Below, in pieces: positions 42,122-54,800 of a stretch of 64,000 nucleotides of DNA; positions within the stretch are counted from its first letter, which is position 1, and each line of letters starts with the position of its first letter. The DNA is from Tenrec ecaudatus (Eukaryota; Chordata; Mammalia; Afrosoricida; Tenrecidae): assembly GCF_050624435.1 (NCBI RefSeq), contig NC_134530.1, positions 144,934,721 through 144,998,720 on the forward strand, given 5' to 3'. Both the position numbers and the translations under genes were made by a program. The notes below the pieces were generated by a model. The model did not search any database, was not told the origin of the DNA, and saw nothing but the letters and a program-made list of their open reading frames with translations.

Positions 42122-44385
42122 AACCTTTCTTAGTTTCTCTTCCTGATGTGGCTTCTCTTCTCTACTCTCACAAGCACAGGAACATGCCATTCTTGTTGAA
42201 ATAGTCAACGGAGAAGGAAATGCACATCGATTTGAGCCCTGTGTGCCAAGGTCATTGTGAGGAAAAGATGCAGAACCTGGCCACAAAAATGCACCGAACA
42301 ACCAGAATCTCAACAGCACCAACATGTGTTGAGCAGTGGCTGTTTGCCAGCTGAAGGCCCAGTGCTTGGCAAGCATGAGCTCATCTACCCTCACAAGTGG
42401 TTCTTGTAGGGAGCCAATGCGTCCATTTCAGCAGAGAGGGCGAGAGTAGAAAGGACCTAGGGGCTTTCTTGCCTGTAATCTCTATGGAAGCAGACCGCCA
42501 AGGCTGCTGCTGGTTGGTGCCAACCACCATCCTTTGGTGAGCAGCCGAGTGCCTCCTCACTATATGTCCCGGGTTTGGACAGCTGCCGTCGTGGGTCCTC
42601 CTGGTCCCTCCGCTTCCCAGGGGCACAGGACGAGTCACCAAGGAGCTTGCTCAAGGTCCCATTGCTCCCGAGGTGGCAGGGCGGGCATGCGGATCTTGAC
42701 TTTCACTCGCAGCCTCTGGGCTAAAGGTGTGTGCTGTGTGCAGGGCCACAGGTGGAGGTGGTCTGCATGTGAGGGGGACCTCCAGTGCCCGAGGAGGATG
42801 GCATTGGGGTGAAAGGGCATGTTCTAGGCGGAGAAAAAGAAGGTTTTGGGTGCAGGGATGGAAGGCCAGAAGAGGGTAAGAGGGCCCGGAGACAACAGTC
42901 CTCTGGCCGGAGTGAAGCTGTGCAGGAGGATGGAGCTTCTAAATTGGGCGGTGTCCACACAGCCCACGGCAGGCTGAAGGGGTTTGGGATGCTCTGCTCA
43001 CCTGGTGGCTTCCTCACCCTGCCAAACCAGGGAGGAAGGAGAGGGAGGTGCCGGGCACAGAACAGTGACGGTGCAAATCACCCTCAGCATTGCCAGCAGA
43101 GCCATTCCATCTATGGAGAGTGGACAGGAGGGACACTGTGTAGCTTGAATTATTGGTAGGGAAGGGGGGGGGCTCTGAGCCTGCCTGGTGGCTCCTTGCT
43201 GCAGTTCCAGCCACCTGTAACACACTGACTCTCCCCAGTCCTTCTCATGTGTGATCTGCACCCCTGACCAGTCACTCTGTCCCCACCACACCCTACCACC
43301 AAGATTCATGCCCCCTTCTCCCCAGCATGGAGGCAGAGAACACAGTCTAATGAGAACCTAATCTCCCTGCTCTCCACGCTGACCTCTGGATCTTTTACCA
43401 CCAGCAGCCTAGAGGCAGAGTCAGGGGCCCCAGCCCCGACCTGACCACTTGGACACTGAGCCATGAAAACTGAGCTCCTCTATCACATCCTCGGGCCTAT
43501 CAAGCTTCCGTCTGCACTTGCCCTTATGACCCTCTGGTTTCTAGGGCAAGAGGGTTAGCAGGACTGTGTATACCCCAGGGAGGTCCCATCTCCCCCCACC
43601 TGCATAGTTTATGTCGGGACTAGACTTGACAGGTGGAGGGCGAAAGAGGGGCAGCGGGAAGGCAGGGGCAGAGGGAGTCAAAGGGTGGAGGTGAATGGTA
43701 GCAATTTTCCGTGAGGTCAGGGAACACACCAGAGCACGTTGGAAGGACTCGGGGTCACATTTCTATTTCCACTGCCAAGGCCAGTGCCAGCCTGCTCCAC
43801 CTGTCAGCTCCCCAAAGGAAGGCATTCTCATGCAAGTAGGTTCTCGTCATACCTGCATGTGACTTTGAAGCACCAGATGCTGCCCAGCACTGAGCTGGGT
43901 ATTAGAGACAGTGATATGAAGGGGCAGGAGGTAAAATGTGTGTCGATCCCCCCCTGGAATGGGGTCCTATCGAGAGCCACCTTGTGGGATGCTGAGAGCA
44001 CGGGACGGCTCATCTCTGGATGAGCACTGAGCTCTGAGCCTGCTGCCCAGCGGGTTAGCAGTAACAGTAGTGATGGAACTGGGAGAGAAACAGGGGCATC
44101 AGAGAAATGTTTACTGCCGGCTGGCTGAGCACCCGCTGGAGGGGAGGAGGGAGCTGAGAGGAAGTGGAGGGAGGAGGGAGGATTTCATCCCAGGAAACGC
44201 CTGTGCTGCGTCTTCCAGGAGACATGAGACCTCCCCAAAGCGGAGCCGAGGTCCTTTTGTGGAGTGTGAGCAGGGGTGTGAACAGGGCTGAGGGAGCCCG
44301 TGAAAAGGCCGGGTTCCCTGTGAGGACTTGCCTTATCTGGGGTCCCACCTCACCGTTCCATGGTTCCCCTTGGCACAGCAGGGCA
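42122..44385. other. No recognised feature
   Basis: About 2.3 kb without named repeat or gene. A vague L2/MIR resemblance near 42320-42400 was not firm enough to list. Confidence 0.45.
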
Positions 44386-44389
44386 GGGT

Positions 44390-44470
44390 GGCAAGCTGCT
44401 CTGGAGGCAGACAGGCTTGGGTTCATTTCTTAGCCTTTTTGAGTCTACCTGTTCACGTGTAAGAGGGGGG
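44390..44470 (+). mobile_element. MIR SINE relic (short)
   Basis: GGAGGCAGACAGGCTTGGGT, TCATTTCTTAGCC and CTACCTGTTCACGTGTAAGA. Confidence 0.4.
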
Positions 44471-45585
44471 TTTGCTGTCGCCCTGTGATGCAAGTGTGAA
44501 ATGAACCGACGTGGCCACAGGGTGGGGAGGATGGGCAGGTGGGGGATTTGCTTCTAGGAGCAAAGAAACTAATTCTCGGATTGGAGAGGTATCTGAAGAA
44601 GTCTGTCCCAGCCTCTACTCTACATAGGAAGCCCCTCCGTGGTATCATTACCAGACATCATGTCACCTCTTGGTGGCCCTGCCGGGCTTGGGCGAGGGTC
44701 ACGGGACTCACAAACGTAACTGCAGTCAGATATCGTGTCCCATGCTGTGTGTCATGGGGCAAGAGAGGACGAAGAAAATAGAGAGTCTTGATCATGACAG
44801 TGATTCAAAGGGGCAGCATTCTGGACTCGGGAGAGACCTTGACAGTCACTGACCTGACCCCTGAATGTCACCCTCGTGGGAGGGTTGTGATTTGCCCAGG
44901 CGGCTGTTGGCAGCTCTCCCTGTTTCCCTAGGTGGGGCTCTTCCGTGACTGGCCACCCTTGGCTGAGCTGTCTCCAGCCTAGTGACATCACAGGGGAATC
45001 GACCAATCCCTGGAAGCTCCTGTCCCTGAGACCTAAGACTGTCCTCTGCTGTGTGTCAAGGCAAGCTCCTTTGCTGATCTGGACCCCTGGAGGTGTGGGA
45101 GGGCCCAGATGTGTCTGAGGGCCTGGTCAGGACAGTGCCTGTTAGAAGGGGCAGGCATGGGCACATGGACAGAGTTCAACCTCAAAGGGTGTGTGCAGCT
45201 CCAGCTAAGGGATCAGGGTTGGAGGCTGGGCCTAGGTCACTAGTTAGCTCCACAGGGCAGAGACCAGAGACCGCATGGATCATCTTGGCATTGGTGGAGC
45301 CCCCAGGCAGCCATGCAGAATCAGCATCGGGGCAGCTGGTCCTCATGTTAGGAGGGACGAGAGCAAGAACCAGCAATAGCCAAGCAGAGCTCCAAAGTGG
45401 AGGAGGCTTGGACCCCAGGAACCAGGCAAGGGTTAGCTGGCCTGGCCGAGGCTGCTGTGTGGCCAGGAGGTGAGAGAAATTGGAAGCACACAGGTCTGGG
45501 GCAGCCTGGAAGGGGAGGAGCAGACAGGGCTTCCTGACTCCAGCCCCCTGTGGTCTGGAGATCACCCTCACAGTGGTCTTAGGTC
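44471..45585. other. No recognised feature
   Basis: No gene, RNA or repeat recognised. Confidence 0.45.
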
Positions 45586-45589
45586 AGAG

Positions 45590-45668
45590 GTTTGACCTGG
45601 GAGTGCTGGAGGTCACTTGCCTGGGACTAGCTACTTGCTGGGTGACTGTGGGCAATCGCAGCAGCCAC
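45590..45668 (+). mobile_element. MIR SINE relic
   Basis: GGTTTGACCTGGGAGTGCTG, GACTAGCTACTTGCTGGGTG and ACTGTGGGCAATCGCAG. Confidence 0.5.
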
Positions 45669-45674
45669 CGTGGG

Positions 45675-45940
45675 GGAAGGGAGACAGTGGTCGGTGTAAG
45701 ATATGAAAAGCATAATAATTTATATTTATTAAGGGGTTATGAGGGTGGTGAAGGGAGGGAGAGAAAAAAGAGGAGCTGATAACAAGGGCTCAAATAGAAA
45801 GTAAATGTTTAGAAAATACTGATGGCAACATATGTACAAATGTTGCTTGATACAGTTGATGGATGGATTGTTATAAGAGCTGTAAGAACCCCCAATAAGG
45901 TGATCTTTTAATAAAATGAAATAAAAAGAAAGAAAAATGG
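45675..45940 (+). mobile_element. LINE-1 3' end
   Basis: GACAGTGGTCGGTGTAAGAT, TTTATTAAGGGGTTATGAGG, TACTGATGGCAACATATGTA and CCCCCAATAAGGTGATCTTT. Short copy of the same L1 3' UTR as 38640-39813. Confidence 0.8.
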
Positions 45941-45964
45941 ATAGCTATAATAGCCCATTTGATC

Positions 45965-46142
45965 TGCTACAAGGAGCCTGCGTAGCACAATTGGTTTGTG
46001 ATAGGTCATTAACCTAACGGTTGGCTGTTCAAAACTACCAAAGCACTCGATGGAAGAAAGGCCTGGCTAGCTGTTTCTAAGGATGACGGCCAAGTGCGTT
46101 TCTACGCGAGGTCTTGGGGGCTGACTCGGTGGCCAACAGCAA
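45965..46142 (+). mobile_element. AfroSINE variant
   Basis: AAGGAGCCTGCGTAGCACAA, AACGGTTGGCTGTTCAAAAC, GGAAGAAAGGCCTGGCTAGC and GACTCGGTGGCCAACAGCAA. Confidence 0.8.
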
Positions 46143-48540
46143 CGTGCTCCTCTGGTTCTTTGTGGGCAAATGAGAGCTGCACACCCCCAGCCCTGAGGCG
46201 ACAGGCTGCCCCAAGGCTCACTGTGCGCCTCTTCCATCCCTGGTGGTCTCTAGTTCCTCTGTGTGCCCCCTGCGGGTGGAGGACAGGGCTAGGCCCTTTT
46301 GTGCAGACAGAGGGATAGGATAGCCAAGGCTGAGGCCAGCCTGCGGGGTCCTGGCAGCCGGCGAGGTGGCTGCGGATGGAGCAGCCTTGTGATGGATGAC
46401 ACTGCCAGCCTCTGCCCATCTGGCAGCCCAGGTCGTTTGCATAAAAACAAAGACCGCAGCAGAGGCATGAAATATTGATGCCCAGACTTTCCAGAGCGGT
46501 GTCGTCTCATGCAGCGAGGCCCCGCTCCCGGCCCGTGGTACTGATGCCTTCTGCCTGTGGTTGGCAGTGCCTTCCAGGGATAAAGAGTCGCCCTGGCTGT
46601 GAGGGCCTCCGGGAGTCCTCGTGCCAGGTCTTAGTCTTGGGTTTCAGGAGATGCTGCCTTTAATCAAACGAGGTTGGGAGAAAAACACATTGGATCAGGT
46701 ACTGAATGACTCATTCTCTGGTCTGAGGAAGGCAGAGGGGCGCTTCGCCCCCTCAGCAGGCCCAGACCTCCTCAATGCCCACCAACACCTGCTTCTGGCC
46801 AATTGGCAGTCTTACAAGAGTGACGGGGTTGACGTGGGCAAGGTGGGGAGGTGGAGGGACTAGTGAGGGGTAGGGGCTTGGGAGAGAGGCGCCCCCGCCG
46901 GAGGGAATTCCAAGCTGGGGAGGAGTTGATCATGGGGGGCCCATTCCCACCGGTTCCCAGAGAGGGCCCATTCGTGAGAAATGCTCGTTGGGGCCAACTC
47001 AGGCCCAGGGTTCTCAGTTCCCCCTTCTAACCCTGAAGTATCAGGCCAGGCTGGCGGATCGATCATTCCCTGTGGGAAAGGTGGGGGAAGGGCTGCTTTA
47101 GTCAGGTCGACAGCATTGGGGGTCCCCAGTGACACCGTGACCACGGTGCTCAGGGACTAATGGACAGGTGGAGGGTTTGTGGAAGAAAAGATCTGCTTCC
47201 GTCAAGATGAAAACAAAAAGCGAAACCCACCGCCCTGCTGCCCATTCTGAGGTGCAGTGATGCTATAGGTCAGTCGGACTGCCCGGGGCTCTGTACAGAA
47301 GCAGGACCACTGCCCTGGCTTTCTCCCAGGAAGCAGCTGGGGGGTGTTGACTGCCAACCTTTGGGATAACTGCCAAGAGTGCAGCCGCTGTGCCTCCCGG
47401 GTTCTAGTTCATCAAGATGACGCCCCAGGACACCCTCTGGGCGGCACTCTGTCCTGCAGGCTCACGAAGAGTGGCCACCACCTCAGGGGGCGAGGGCCAG
47501 GGCCGTTCACGCCAGTTTGGGTTCTCTCAGGAGGTGGAGAAGGGGACATGCACTCAGCTGGGTCCCCGCAGATGCTCCCTTCTGGCCCAGACCCCTCTAG
47601 CTCCATCTGCCAATGGCTCCTGAACATTCAGCCTCAGCCAGATTCCTGCCGCCAGAGCAGACCAGTCCTAATCGGGCTCTCTGTGTGAGCTCCTGCAGGC
47701 CGGGGGCCAAGGCTTCGTCACCCTGTACCTTCCACTCCTGGCACACAGGAAGCACCTGGCAACTGTTGGATGATGTGAGCAGGATCTGGGGGTGGGGGTG
47801 GGGGCAGGACCAGGGCTGCCCAATAGGATGAGGGGAGCCCGTTGACTCGGTTGGAGACGTTGGGCAGGAGTGGTCTGCTCCCAGGCCCATCCTCCCAGCA
47901 GTGGTTAGCTGGAAAGAATGCTTGCGCTCTCACTCCAGACAGGGCCCCACCTTCCCATCAGAAACAGCACAGGCTGTTTTGGGGACTGTTTATTTATTTA
48001 TTTTATTTTCCTAATTCATTCTCCTCCTCTTTGGAAAGAATGCCCAATAGGGTGCTTGTGAAAAACAGAAGCGTACAAAGAAAACAACACCAGCGTTTCT
48101 CCGGAGCTGAATCACTTCCTCACAAATATTCTTATTTTAAATGCGGCTGAGTTGGCTGGGATTGGGGTTGGAGGAGGACTCCCTGCCCCCCCATCCTGGG
48201 AGTCAGTGATGCCGCCTCGCACTCACCTGCCCACTCCCTGGTTCACGGAGCAGATCTCGGGCGCCTGGATTTCCCAGGCTGAGGAGGCTCGCAAAGATGC
48301 TGTTTTAGGATTGTTAGACTTACCTGTTCTGAGTGGTCAGGGCAAGGCCTTTGGTAATGGGCTTGGAAGTCTGATCAGGACCAGGACCTGGCTTGCCCCC
48401 TCCACCCCTGACCACATACTCATTCCATCTGAAGTGTGGGAGAGAGAGAATGGCCACTGAGAAGGGTGCCCTGAGCCCTAGGGAAGACACTGTAGCACCT
48501 TCCCTGAGTCCAGAGACTTGGCAGGCTCACACGGCAATAC
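46143..48540. other. No recognised feature; one AT-rich, CNE-like patch
   Basis: 46430-46520 contains TTTGCATAAAAACAAAGACC and GAAATATTGATGCC, with a non-repetitive look. It could be conserved noncoding DNA. The rest shows nothing recognisable. Confidence 0.35.
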
Positions 48541-48544
48541 AGAC

Positions 48545-48602
48545 ATTGCCCCAAATGTTTTACAGATAGTAACTTATTTAATCCCCCACAACAACCCTCC
48601 AT
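48545..48602. mobile_element. MIR/L2-like relic (short)
   Basis: TTTTACAGATAGTAACTTAT then TTAATCCCCCACAACAACCC resembles the MIR/L2 phrase for ...TTTAATCCTCACAACAACCC. Confidence 0.5.
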
Positions 48603-49220
48603 TCATTTAGTCAACACGGTTGTTTTTTGTTGTTGTTTGTTGTTTACCATTTCCAAGTATCTTAAGAAACTTGGGATCATCCTTGGCACTTCTCCCTGCC
48701 CTGTCCTCGATTCCAATTAATCAGCCATTTCTTTCATTCCTACCTCTTCAGCTTCCTTCCTTCCCTGCTGGCTCCCACTGACCCTTTGAAGAGCCTCTTA
48801 CTGAGTCTTCTGCATCTGCATTCCCCCCTTTTCATCTCTCTTCTACCCAGCCTCCCTAGTGATTGTTCCAGTATGCAAATCAGAACTGTCACCCTCCTCC
48901 CCCCACCCCCCACCAGCCCCATTCCCCTTCAGAACTCCTCAATGACTCACCATCTGCTACAGTGCAGAACTGAACTGCTTTCTTGGTTGATGTAGTTTGG
49001 TGTCCCCAGGTAATGGTTCTCCTTTCTTCCTAGAGAAAGTGAATTTCATTTTCAATTGGCTAGGCATGAGGTTGCAAGAACAAAGACCAATCCCCCCAGC
49101 CCTCCTTGCAACTTAAGAGGATTATATGTGGGGTGTGGAGGGGGGCCCACTTTTTAAGGGCCACCACACAGCACTCTCCACTGTCTTCTTTAGAATCCCC
49201 TTGCCATCTCTGTGACCTGA
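48603..49220. other. GTT microsatellite and unassigned sequence
   Basis: (GTT)n-like at about 48620-48648, and C-rich runs near 48895-48915. No gene. Confidence 0.45.
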
Positions 49221-49221
49221 A

Positions 49222-49390
49222 TCAAATGCCCCTGGAAACCCCATGGAGCACACGGGCTCCTAGTTAGAACTGACTTGACAGCAACTGGTTTGTCCTGGAT
49301 TCAAAGCTCGGCAGTTTGAATGCACTCAGGTACCACAGAAGAAAGGCCTGGCAATTGAAGACCATAAAGATCCCAGTGGAGAACACCCTA
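49222..49390 (+). mobile_element. AfroSINE variant pieces (tail followed by a second body)
   Basis: CTGGAAACCCCATGGAGCAC and GACTTGACAGCAACTGGTTT form a tail (49222-49290). AAGCTCGGCAGTTTGAATGC and AGAAGAAAGGCCTGGCAATT form the body of another copy (49291-49390). Confidence 0.6.
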
Positions 49391-50625
49391 GGGAGCCGTT
49401 TCCCACTGTGCTACCAGAGGCCCCAAGAGTCAGAAGCACCTGCTAGCAACCAAGGCCAGGAGAACCAAGGCCGGATGGACAGCTCTCAGAGTCAGACACA
49501 GAGGCCTAGCAACAAGTGCTGGGCCACAGCTCAGCACAGCCCAAGGAGCCTAGCTCCCTGACAATGGAACCCAAACCAGCTTTCAATCGCATCTCTGGCC
49601 CTGATTGAAGGAGAAATAAATATCTATTTTGTTAAAGCCACTTTTGCTGACTGATCGATTGATGCCACTTGCAGTCAGGTCCAGTCCAACTAATGCCAGT
49701 TCACTCCGTCCATCTCTCTCCAAGCCTTCTGGCACGGCTCCAGCAACACTGCTGGGAGGACACAGGTACCCTTCCCTGAGTGGGACGCCTGCACTCCGCC
49801 CAGGCTGACTCCAAAGCCCGGGTGCTCCTCCACTCTCCAGGAGCCTCGTGCTTGGCAAGATCTTGCTTCATCCTCAAGTGCAAGGTGCTGCACCACCTCC
49901 TCCTCCTCACCTGGGTTCCTCAGCCCCGTGCGGCCTTCTACAGAGGCAGATGCATTCCTCTCTACTGCCATGGCCCTGTAGGAGATTACGTACTTCCTCT
50001 TCTCTGCAGAGCCAAGGACACGATCCAATTCCCCTCTTCGTGGTCTCTTACAACCAGGATTTCTGGCAAACCATAAGCACCCACCTGCTGAGCGCAGGTT
50101 TCAGGAAAAGCCCAAACAGTTGGTGAGAACTTACGTAAAGCATAAGTCCTCACCACCTGGTAACCCTTTGCCCTGAGTTTCTTCAAGGGGGCTTCAAAAG
50201 GTTCATGGGAAAATCCCATGGTCTTTTAAATGCAAACTCTCTCCCAGACTCTTGTAGGAGATCCACCGAGCTGATGTGCTGGAAGGGAGCTCTGAATCGA
50301 CATCTCAAGGGCCAGGTCCAGATTCTCGGCTTCTCAGGGCTGGCTCAGCACTCGCGGCCCGCTCCGGACCACTTTGCCCAAAGTGCAACGGTGAAGTCCC
50401 TCTGCCTCTGGCTGCTCTGAGGAATCACAGCAGTAAGGGGCAGTAGGGACAGAGAGCCCTACAGCTGCAGGTCATCCTCTGAGATGATGACAGAAGCAGG
50501 GAGGGTGCTGCTCAGTGCAGACCAGCTGGGGGAGTGCTGGTGGCAGGCAGGGGTAGGGGTGCGGGGGTGGGGGGGCGGGCATGGCAGAAGTGAGGGCAGT
50601 GTGGGAGGATGCCTGACAAGAATCC
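49391..50625. other. Mostly unassigned; short MaLR-like tail
   Basis: 49590-49645 (GAAATAAATATCTATTTTGT then TAAAGCCAC) looks like the polyadenylation end of a MaLR-type LTR. Nothing else recognised. Confidence 0.4.
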
Positions 50626-50629
50626 GTGG

Positions 50630-50960
50630 AGAATCCAGGGATTGCTGACCCAGAACTGGGAGAGGCACGGGAAACCATATCACGTCCTAATTCAGGAGGT
50701 TGTTGCGATGAGAGAAGGAGACACTATTCAGGAGAAGACTTTCCAAAGCACACTCATCCAAAGAGGATGAGAGACAGGAAGACCAGAGCTGCCTCTGCCA
50801 AGCTCATCTTAGATCAGCTGACTCCCAGAAGACTCTCAGAACCCGAGTAAGCCCAGACAGCACCAGCTGACCACAGAGGCATGAGAAATCATAAATAAAT
50901 GACTGGTGTCAAGCCTCTGAGTTTTGGGTGGGCCATTAGGCTGCACTATCCAAAGGATAT
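50630..50960 (+). mobile_element. MaLR-like LTR relic
   Basis: TCATAAATAAATGACTGGTG, CTCTGAGTTTTGGGTGGGCC and TTAGGCTGCACTATCC match the 3' end of MLT1-type LTRs. The upstream part is diverged. Confidence 0.45.
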
Positions 50961-52490
50961 AACGTCCCTTCTCTAATGTCCAAACTTTCAAGAAGGTACT
51001 AGGCACAGGCTATGACCAACATATGATAAGTCAGAACATACAGACACACAAAAATAAACTTAGAGAGAGGACATGCCAACCAGGCTAAGAAGACTTGACA
51101 GTAATTGAGCGGAGGGTTTGCATGCACACAAAGATCCATCAGAAGAGACTCTAATCAGAGTCTGATGTATGTGGAAGGGGTCTCTGTCAGGTGAGGGGTC
51201 TCTGGCAGGTGAGGGGAGGAGCCAATCTGGCAAGTGAATCCTAATGGTGGCAAAGGATGTGACAGGTGAATCTGAAGCCACTAACCATTGAAATCATTTG
51301 ACTTGAACGATTCATCAAGGTTTGTACACGTGGACTCCCAAGGAGAGACTGTGGTCAGCGTGAGTGACTCGTCAACTCCCTTGACAGCTCCACTTCTCAT
51401 GGTGATCCGACGGACATGCTGCTCTTGTTAATGGGTCTTCTGTGAGCCTTCTTAGGGAGCATTGGCTTCCCCAAATACGATCAAACCTGGGTTCCTGGTG
51501 GGTCTGCAAAGATGAAGCTGGAACTGGTGGCAAGTGTCTCAGCATAAAAGCTCTCTGCTGATGCCAAGCCAGCTGGCCACATGTGGCTTCTGCATTGACA
51601 GCCACCTTTCTTTCCATGTCTACAGCGGTTTCTTATTTTCTGGGCATAGGCAAGGCTCAGGGACGTGACTGCTCCTCGGTGACAGGAAGATTTTGGGGGA
51701 TGGGGGCCAATGTATATGACATACAGATACCAAGATCATGGCCTCAGAAAAAGCAGTCCCGGGATGTTGGTTCCAAAGGGATCCTTCCAGACCATTTAAT
51801 ACCAATCTTCTCACTTTGCACGGCACCCAGACCCAGGCAGTCTCTAAACTGTCCAAAGTCACCCAAGTCTGGACCCTCGGAGGAGGGAGCCACTGTGGTG
51901 TGCCTGGCTCAGCAGAGACCTGGCTCAAGGAGCCAGTACAGCCCTCAGGGTGGGAGCCATGTCTGTACTTCACACCAAGAGTCTGGTGCCGGATCCTTCT
52001 TTGGGGGGTCTCCCCCTAGTTTCTCGACCAGCTGAGGTTTGGGGTTGGGGAACGGTCTCTAAACCCTCTTCCTTGGTCCTGCGTGTGGCTGACGGAGGCT
52101 TCCCTTCTGCCATGCATTCTCACAGTTGTGGCATTGGCCGGAGCAGCCCACTCACTTGTGCTTCATTACCTGTTCTCTCCCTCCAACTGGTCGCACTCCC
52201 AGCATGTACTCAGCAAAGCTTTCTCATTGCGGAGTCGGGATTGTCTCCTCTTCCAAACCCCTGCCCCCAGTCAGTTTACGCTCCGCGCTAATGCCGGCTG
52301 AGCCTAAATAGATTTCTGTGGAGGGGCCGAGGAACAATCTTGATACGACTCAGGGAAAGGACGCAGGACTGCCATCTGCTTGACCTTGTCCTGAAGGTGA
52401 TGCTCTGGCCCTGGGATGTGGAGCAGCTCATTGGATTTCCTTGGGACTCAGATTTTTCATCGATAAATGAGAGTACTGTGTTAGTTGACC
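50961..52490. other. No recognised feature
   Basis: About 1.5 kb without named repeat. An ORF of 150 codons (51583-52035, +) has no recognisable domain. Confidence 0.45.
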
Positions 52491-52498
52491 GCCTATAG

Positions 52499-52937
52499 CA
52501 GTAGTTCTCAACCTTCCTAATGCCATGACCCTTTAATACAGTTTCTCATGTAATGGTGACCCCCAACCACAAAATTATTCTGGCTGCTACTTCATAACTG
52601 TCATTTTGCTGCTGTTATGAATTGTTACGTGAATCTCTGATACGCAGGATGTATTTTCATTGTTGCGAAGTGAACATAAAGCATCTCGATGAATCACAAA
52701 AACAATGTCATTATATAGTGTGAAATATTGATTTCTAATTACAAATGAATGAAATTTTGCCTTGAAGCCTGGTGTAGCCTGGGTAACAGTCTTCACACCG
52801 GGTACTCCATGGTGGGCGTATCTGCTTGTGGGCGGACTCGCCCGGAGACGGATAGAGGAGCGGGTCTCTGTTCCTAAGACCATCGGAAATATGTGTTTTC
52901 TGATGGTCTTAGGCGACCCATATGTTGAGAAGCGCTG
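52499..52937 (+). mobile_element. SPIN-type nonautonomous hAT transposon (long form) with TSD
   Basis: Ends CAGTAGTTCTCAACC and TGTTGAGAAGCGCTG. Flanking octamers GCCTATAG (52491-52498) and GCCTACAG (52938-52945) match at 7 of 8. The interior is collinear with 11462-11925 (GTGACCCTTTAATACAG type start, TGTGGGCGGACTCGCCC, GGTCTTAGGCGACCC). Confidence 0.9.
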
Positions 52938-53089
52938 GCCTACAGCATCGGTATCAGAGGGTTTCATTTTGAATTTACGACTTTTTAAAATTTTTTGCCT
53001 GGTCTGCTGGGATGAGGACATTCTGCCTTTAGGGAGTGGGCGCTGTTCTTGGTGCTGAAATCCTGGGTTCTTTCTCATCAGCTGCCAGA

Positions 53090-53590
53090 CTGATGGCTTT
53101 AGGAAAGAAGCATGATCCCAATTCTTCCTTGCAGACCTGGTTAGACCAGAGGATGCACAATGGTGCAGTAGGGATCTGGAAACACGGGGAATCTAGGACG
53201 GATGAACCCCTCAGGACCAGCGGTGGGAGTGGCGACACTGGGAGGGAAGGGGGTGTAGAAAGGGAGAACCGATCTCGGGGATCTATGTGTAACCTCCTCT
53301 CTGGGGAATGGGCAATAGGAAAGTAGGTGAGGGGAGACGCTGGGCAGTGTAAGATAAGATAAAATAATAATTTATAAACTATTAATGGTTCATGGGGGAG
53401 GGGAGAACCGGGAGGGAGGAGGAGGGAAAAAAAGGAAAACGAGCTGATTCCAGGAACCCAAGTGGAAGGCGAATTTTGAGAATGATGAGGACAACGAATA
53501 TATAAGGGTGCTTTACTCAATTGATGTATGTATGGATTGTGATAAGAGTTGTATTAGCCCCTAATAAAACAATGTTTTAAAAAAAGAAAG
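53090..53590 (+). mobile_element. LINE-1 3' end
   Basis: GAAGCATGATCCCAATTCTT, AATTTATAAACTATTAATGG and CCCCTAATAAAACAATGTTT, plus an A-rich tail. 5'-truncated copy of the 38640 family. Confidence 0.8.
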
Positions 53591-53630
53591 AATAAAGAAA
53601 CTATGGCCACCCAAACAATCATATTGATGG

Positions 53631-54131
53631 TGTGTTAGTCTGGGTACTTTAAAGAAACAAATCCACAGAAACTCATGTATAAGAGAGAGTTTTATATAAA
53701 GGTTAAGTGCACATCAAGAAAACATCCCAACCCAGTGCTGGCCAAACCCACAAGTCCAACATTAACCCATATGTCCATTACCAATCTACAAAGTCATTCT
53801 CCATCTCACAAAACACACACTGTGATGCCGACTGCAGGAGGAAAGTTAAATCAGTGAATGTGTAAGCATCTCAGCGCTGGCAGGGTTCTCAACAAGGTTG
53901 CTCCAGCACCCAGGGCTGCATCGGGGTAGGTTCATGTGCTTTTTCTTTGGGGATGTCCTGCAGGAAGTGAGCCTTGCCAGCTGAAGCAGGGAACTGGCTA
54001 AGGCAGCTGCACCCTGGTCTGACCATTACAAAGCAAGAGACTCAAGAACTAGAAAGGGTAAGGCTCACCTAGCCATTTATTGCTCCACCCTTCAATTAAC
54101 CCCACATGTGTTTATCAGCCAGGTTGGCACA
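53631..54131 (-). mobile_element. ERVL-like solo LTR (copy F)
   Basis: TGTGTTAGTCTGGGTACTTT, CAACATTAACCCATATGTCC, GCATCTCAGCGCTGGCAGGG and a right edge GGTTGGCACA. No clear target duplication. It lies between two L1 3' ends. Confidence 0.65.
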
Positions 54132-54154
54132 ATAAACTACTTCAGATGGCAATG

Positions 54155-54735
54155 AGGAGGGTCGGAGTGGGGACCTTAGGCCCATCTATGGACAATCGGA
54201 CGTCCCTCACAAAAGGGTCACAAGGAAGGGATGAGCCAACCAGGGTCCAGCATAGTGCTGACAAAACACATAGAATTCCTCTAGTTCTTTAATGCTTCCC
54301 CCCCAGCCCCCATCATGACCTAGTTCTACCTTACAAATTCTGCTAGACTGGAGCATGTACACTGGTACAGAGAAGAGCTCTTAAAACACAGAATCCAGGA
54401 CAGAGAAAGTCCTCAGAAGCAGTAATGGGAGTAGCTATACCGTGAGGATAGGGAGAAAAGGTGGGGGGAGAACACCCCCTACATGCCTCATGAGGGGGAT
54501 AAACAACAAAAATGTGGTGAAGGGAGACAGTAGATGGTGTAATATATGAAAATAATAATAACTTATAATTTATCAAGGGTTCATGAGGCTGTGAAGGTGA
54601 GGGAGGATGGGAAAAAGAGGAGCTGATACCAAGGGCTCAAAATGATGATGGCAACATATGTACAAATGTGCTTGATACAATTGATGTCTGAATTATTATA
54701 AGAGCTATAAGAGCCCCCAATATAATTATATATAT
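54155..54735 (+). mobile_element. LINE-1 3' end
   Basis: TCTATGGACAATCGGACGTC, TCACAAGGAAGGGATGAGCC, AATTTATCAAGGGTTCATGA and GAGCCCCCAATATAATTATA. The 3' end runs into an AT-rich tract (54720-54800). Confidence 0.8.
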
Positions 54736-54800
54736 AAATATAAAATATTTTTAGTATAAAATGATATATGTAAATTATATTATATATATATAAGAATAAT
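54720..54800. repeat. AT-rich low-complexity tract
   Basis: TATATA/AAATAT runs, probably grown from the L1 poly(A) tail. Confidence 0.8.

Noticed and set aside
47230-47350. Possible AfroSINE fragment
   Set aside because: Only a few short words match and their order is not convincing.
49650-49960. Possible additional SINE near the (TGATCGAT) stretch
   Set aside because: No consecutive consensus landmarks could be found.
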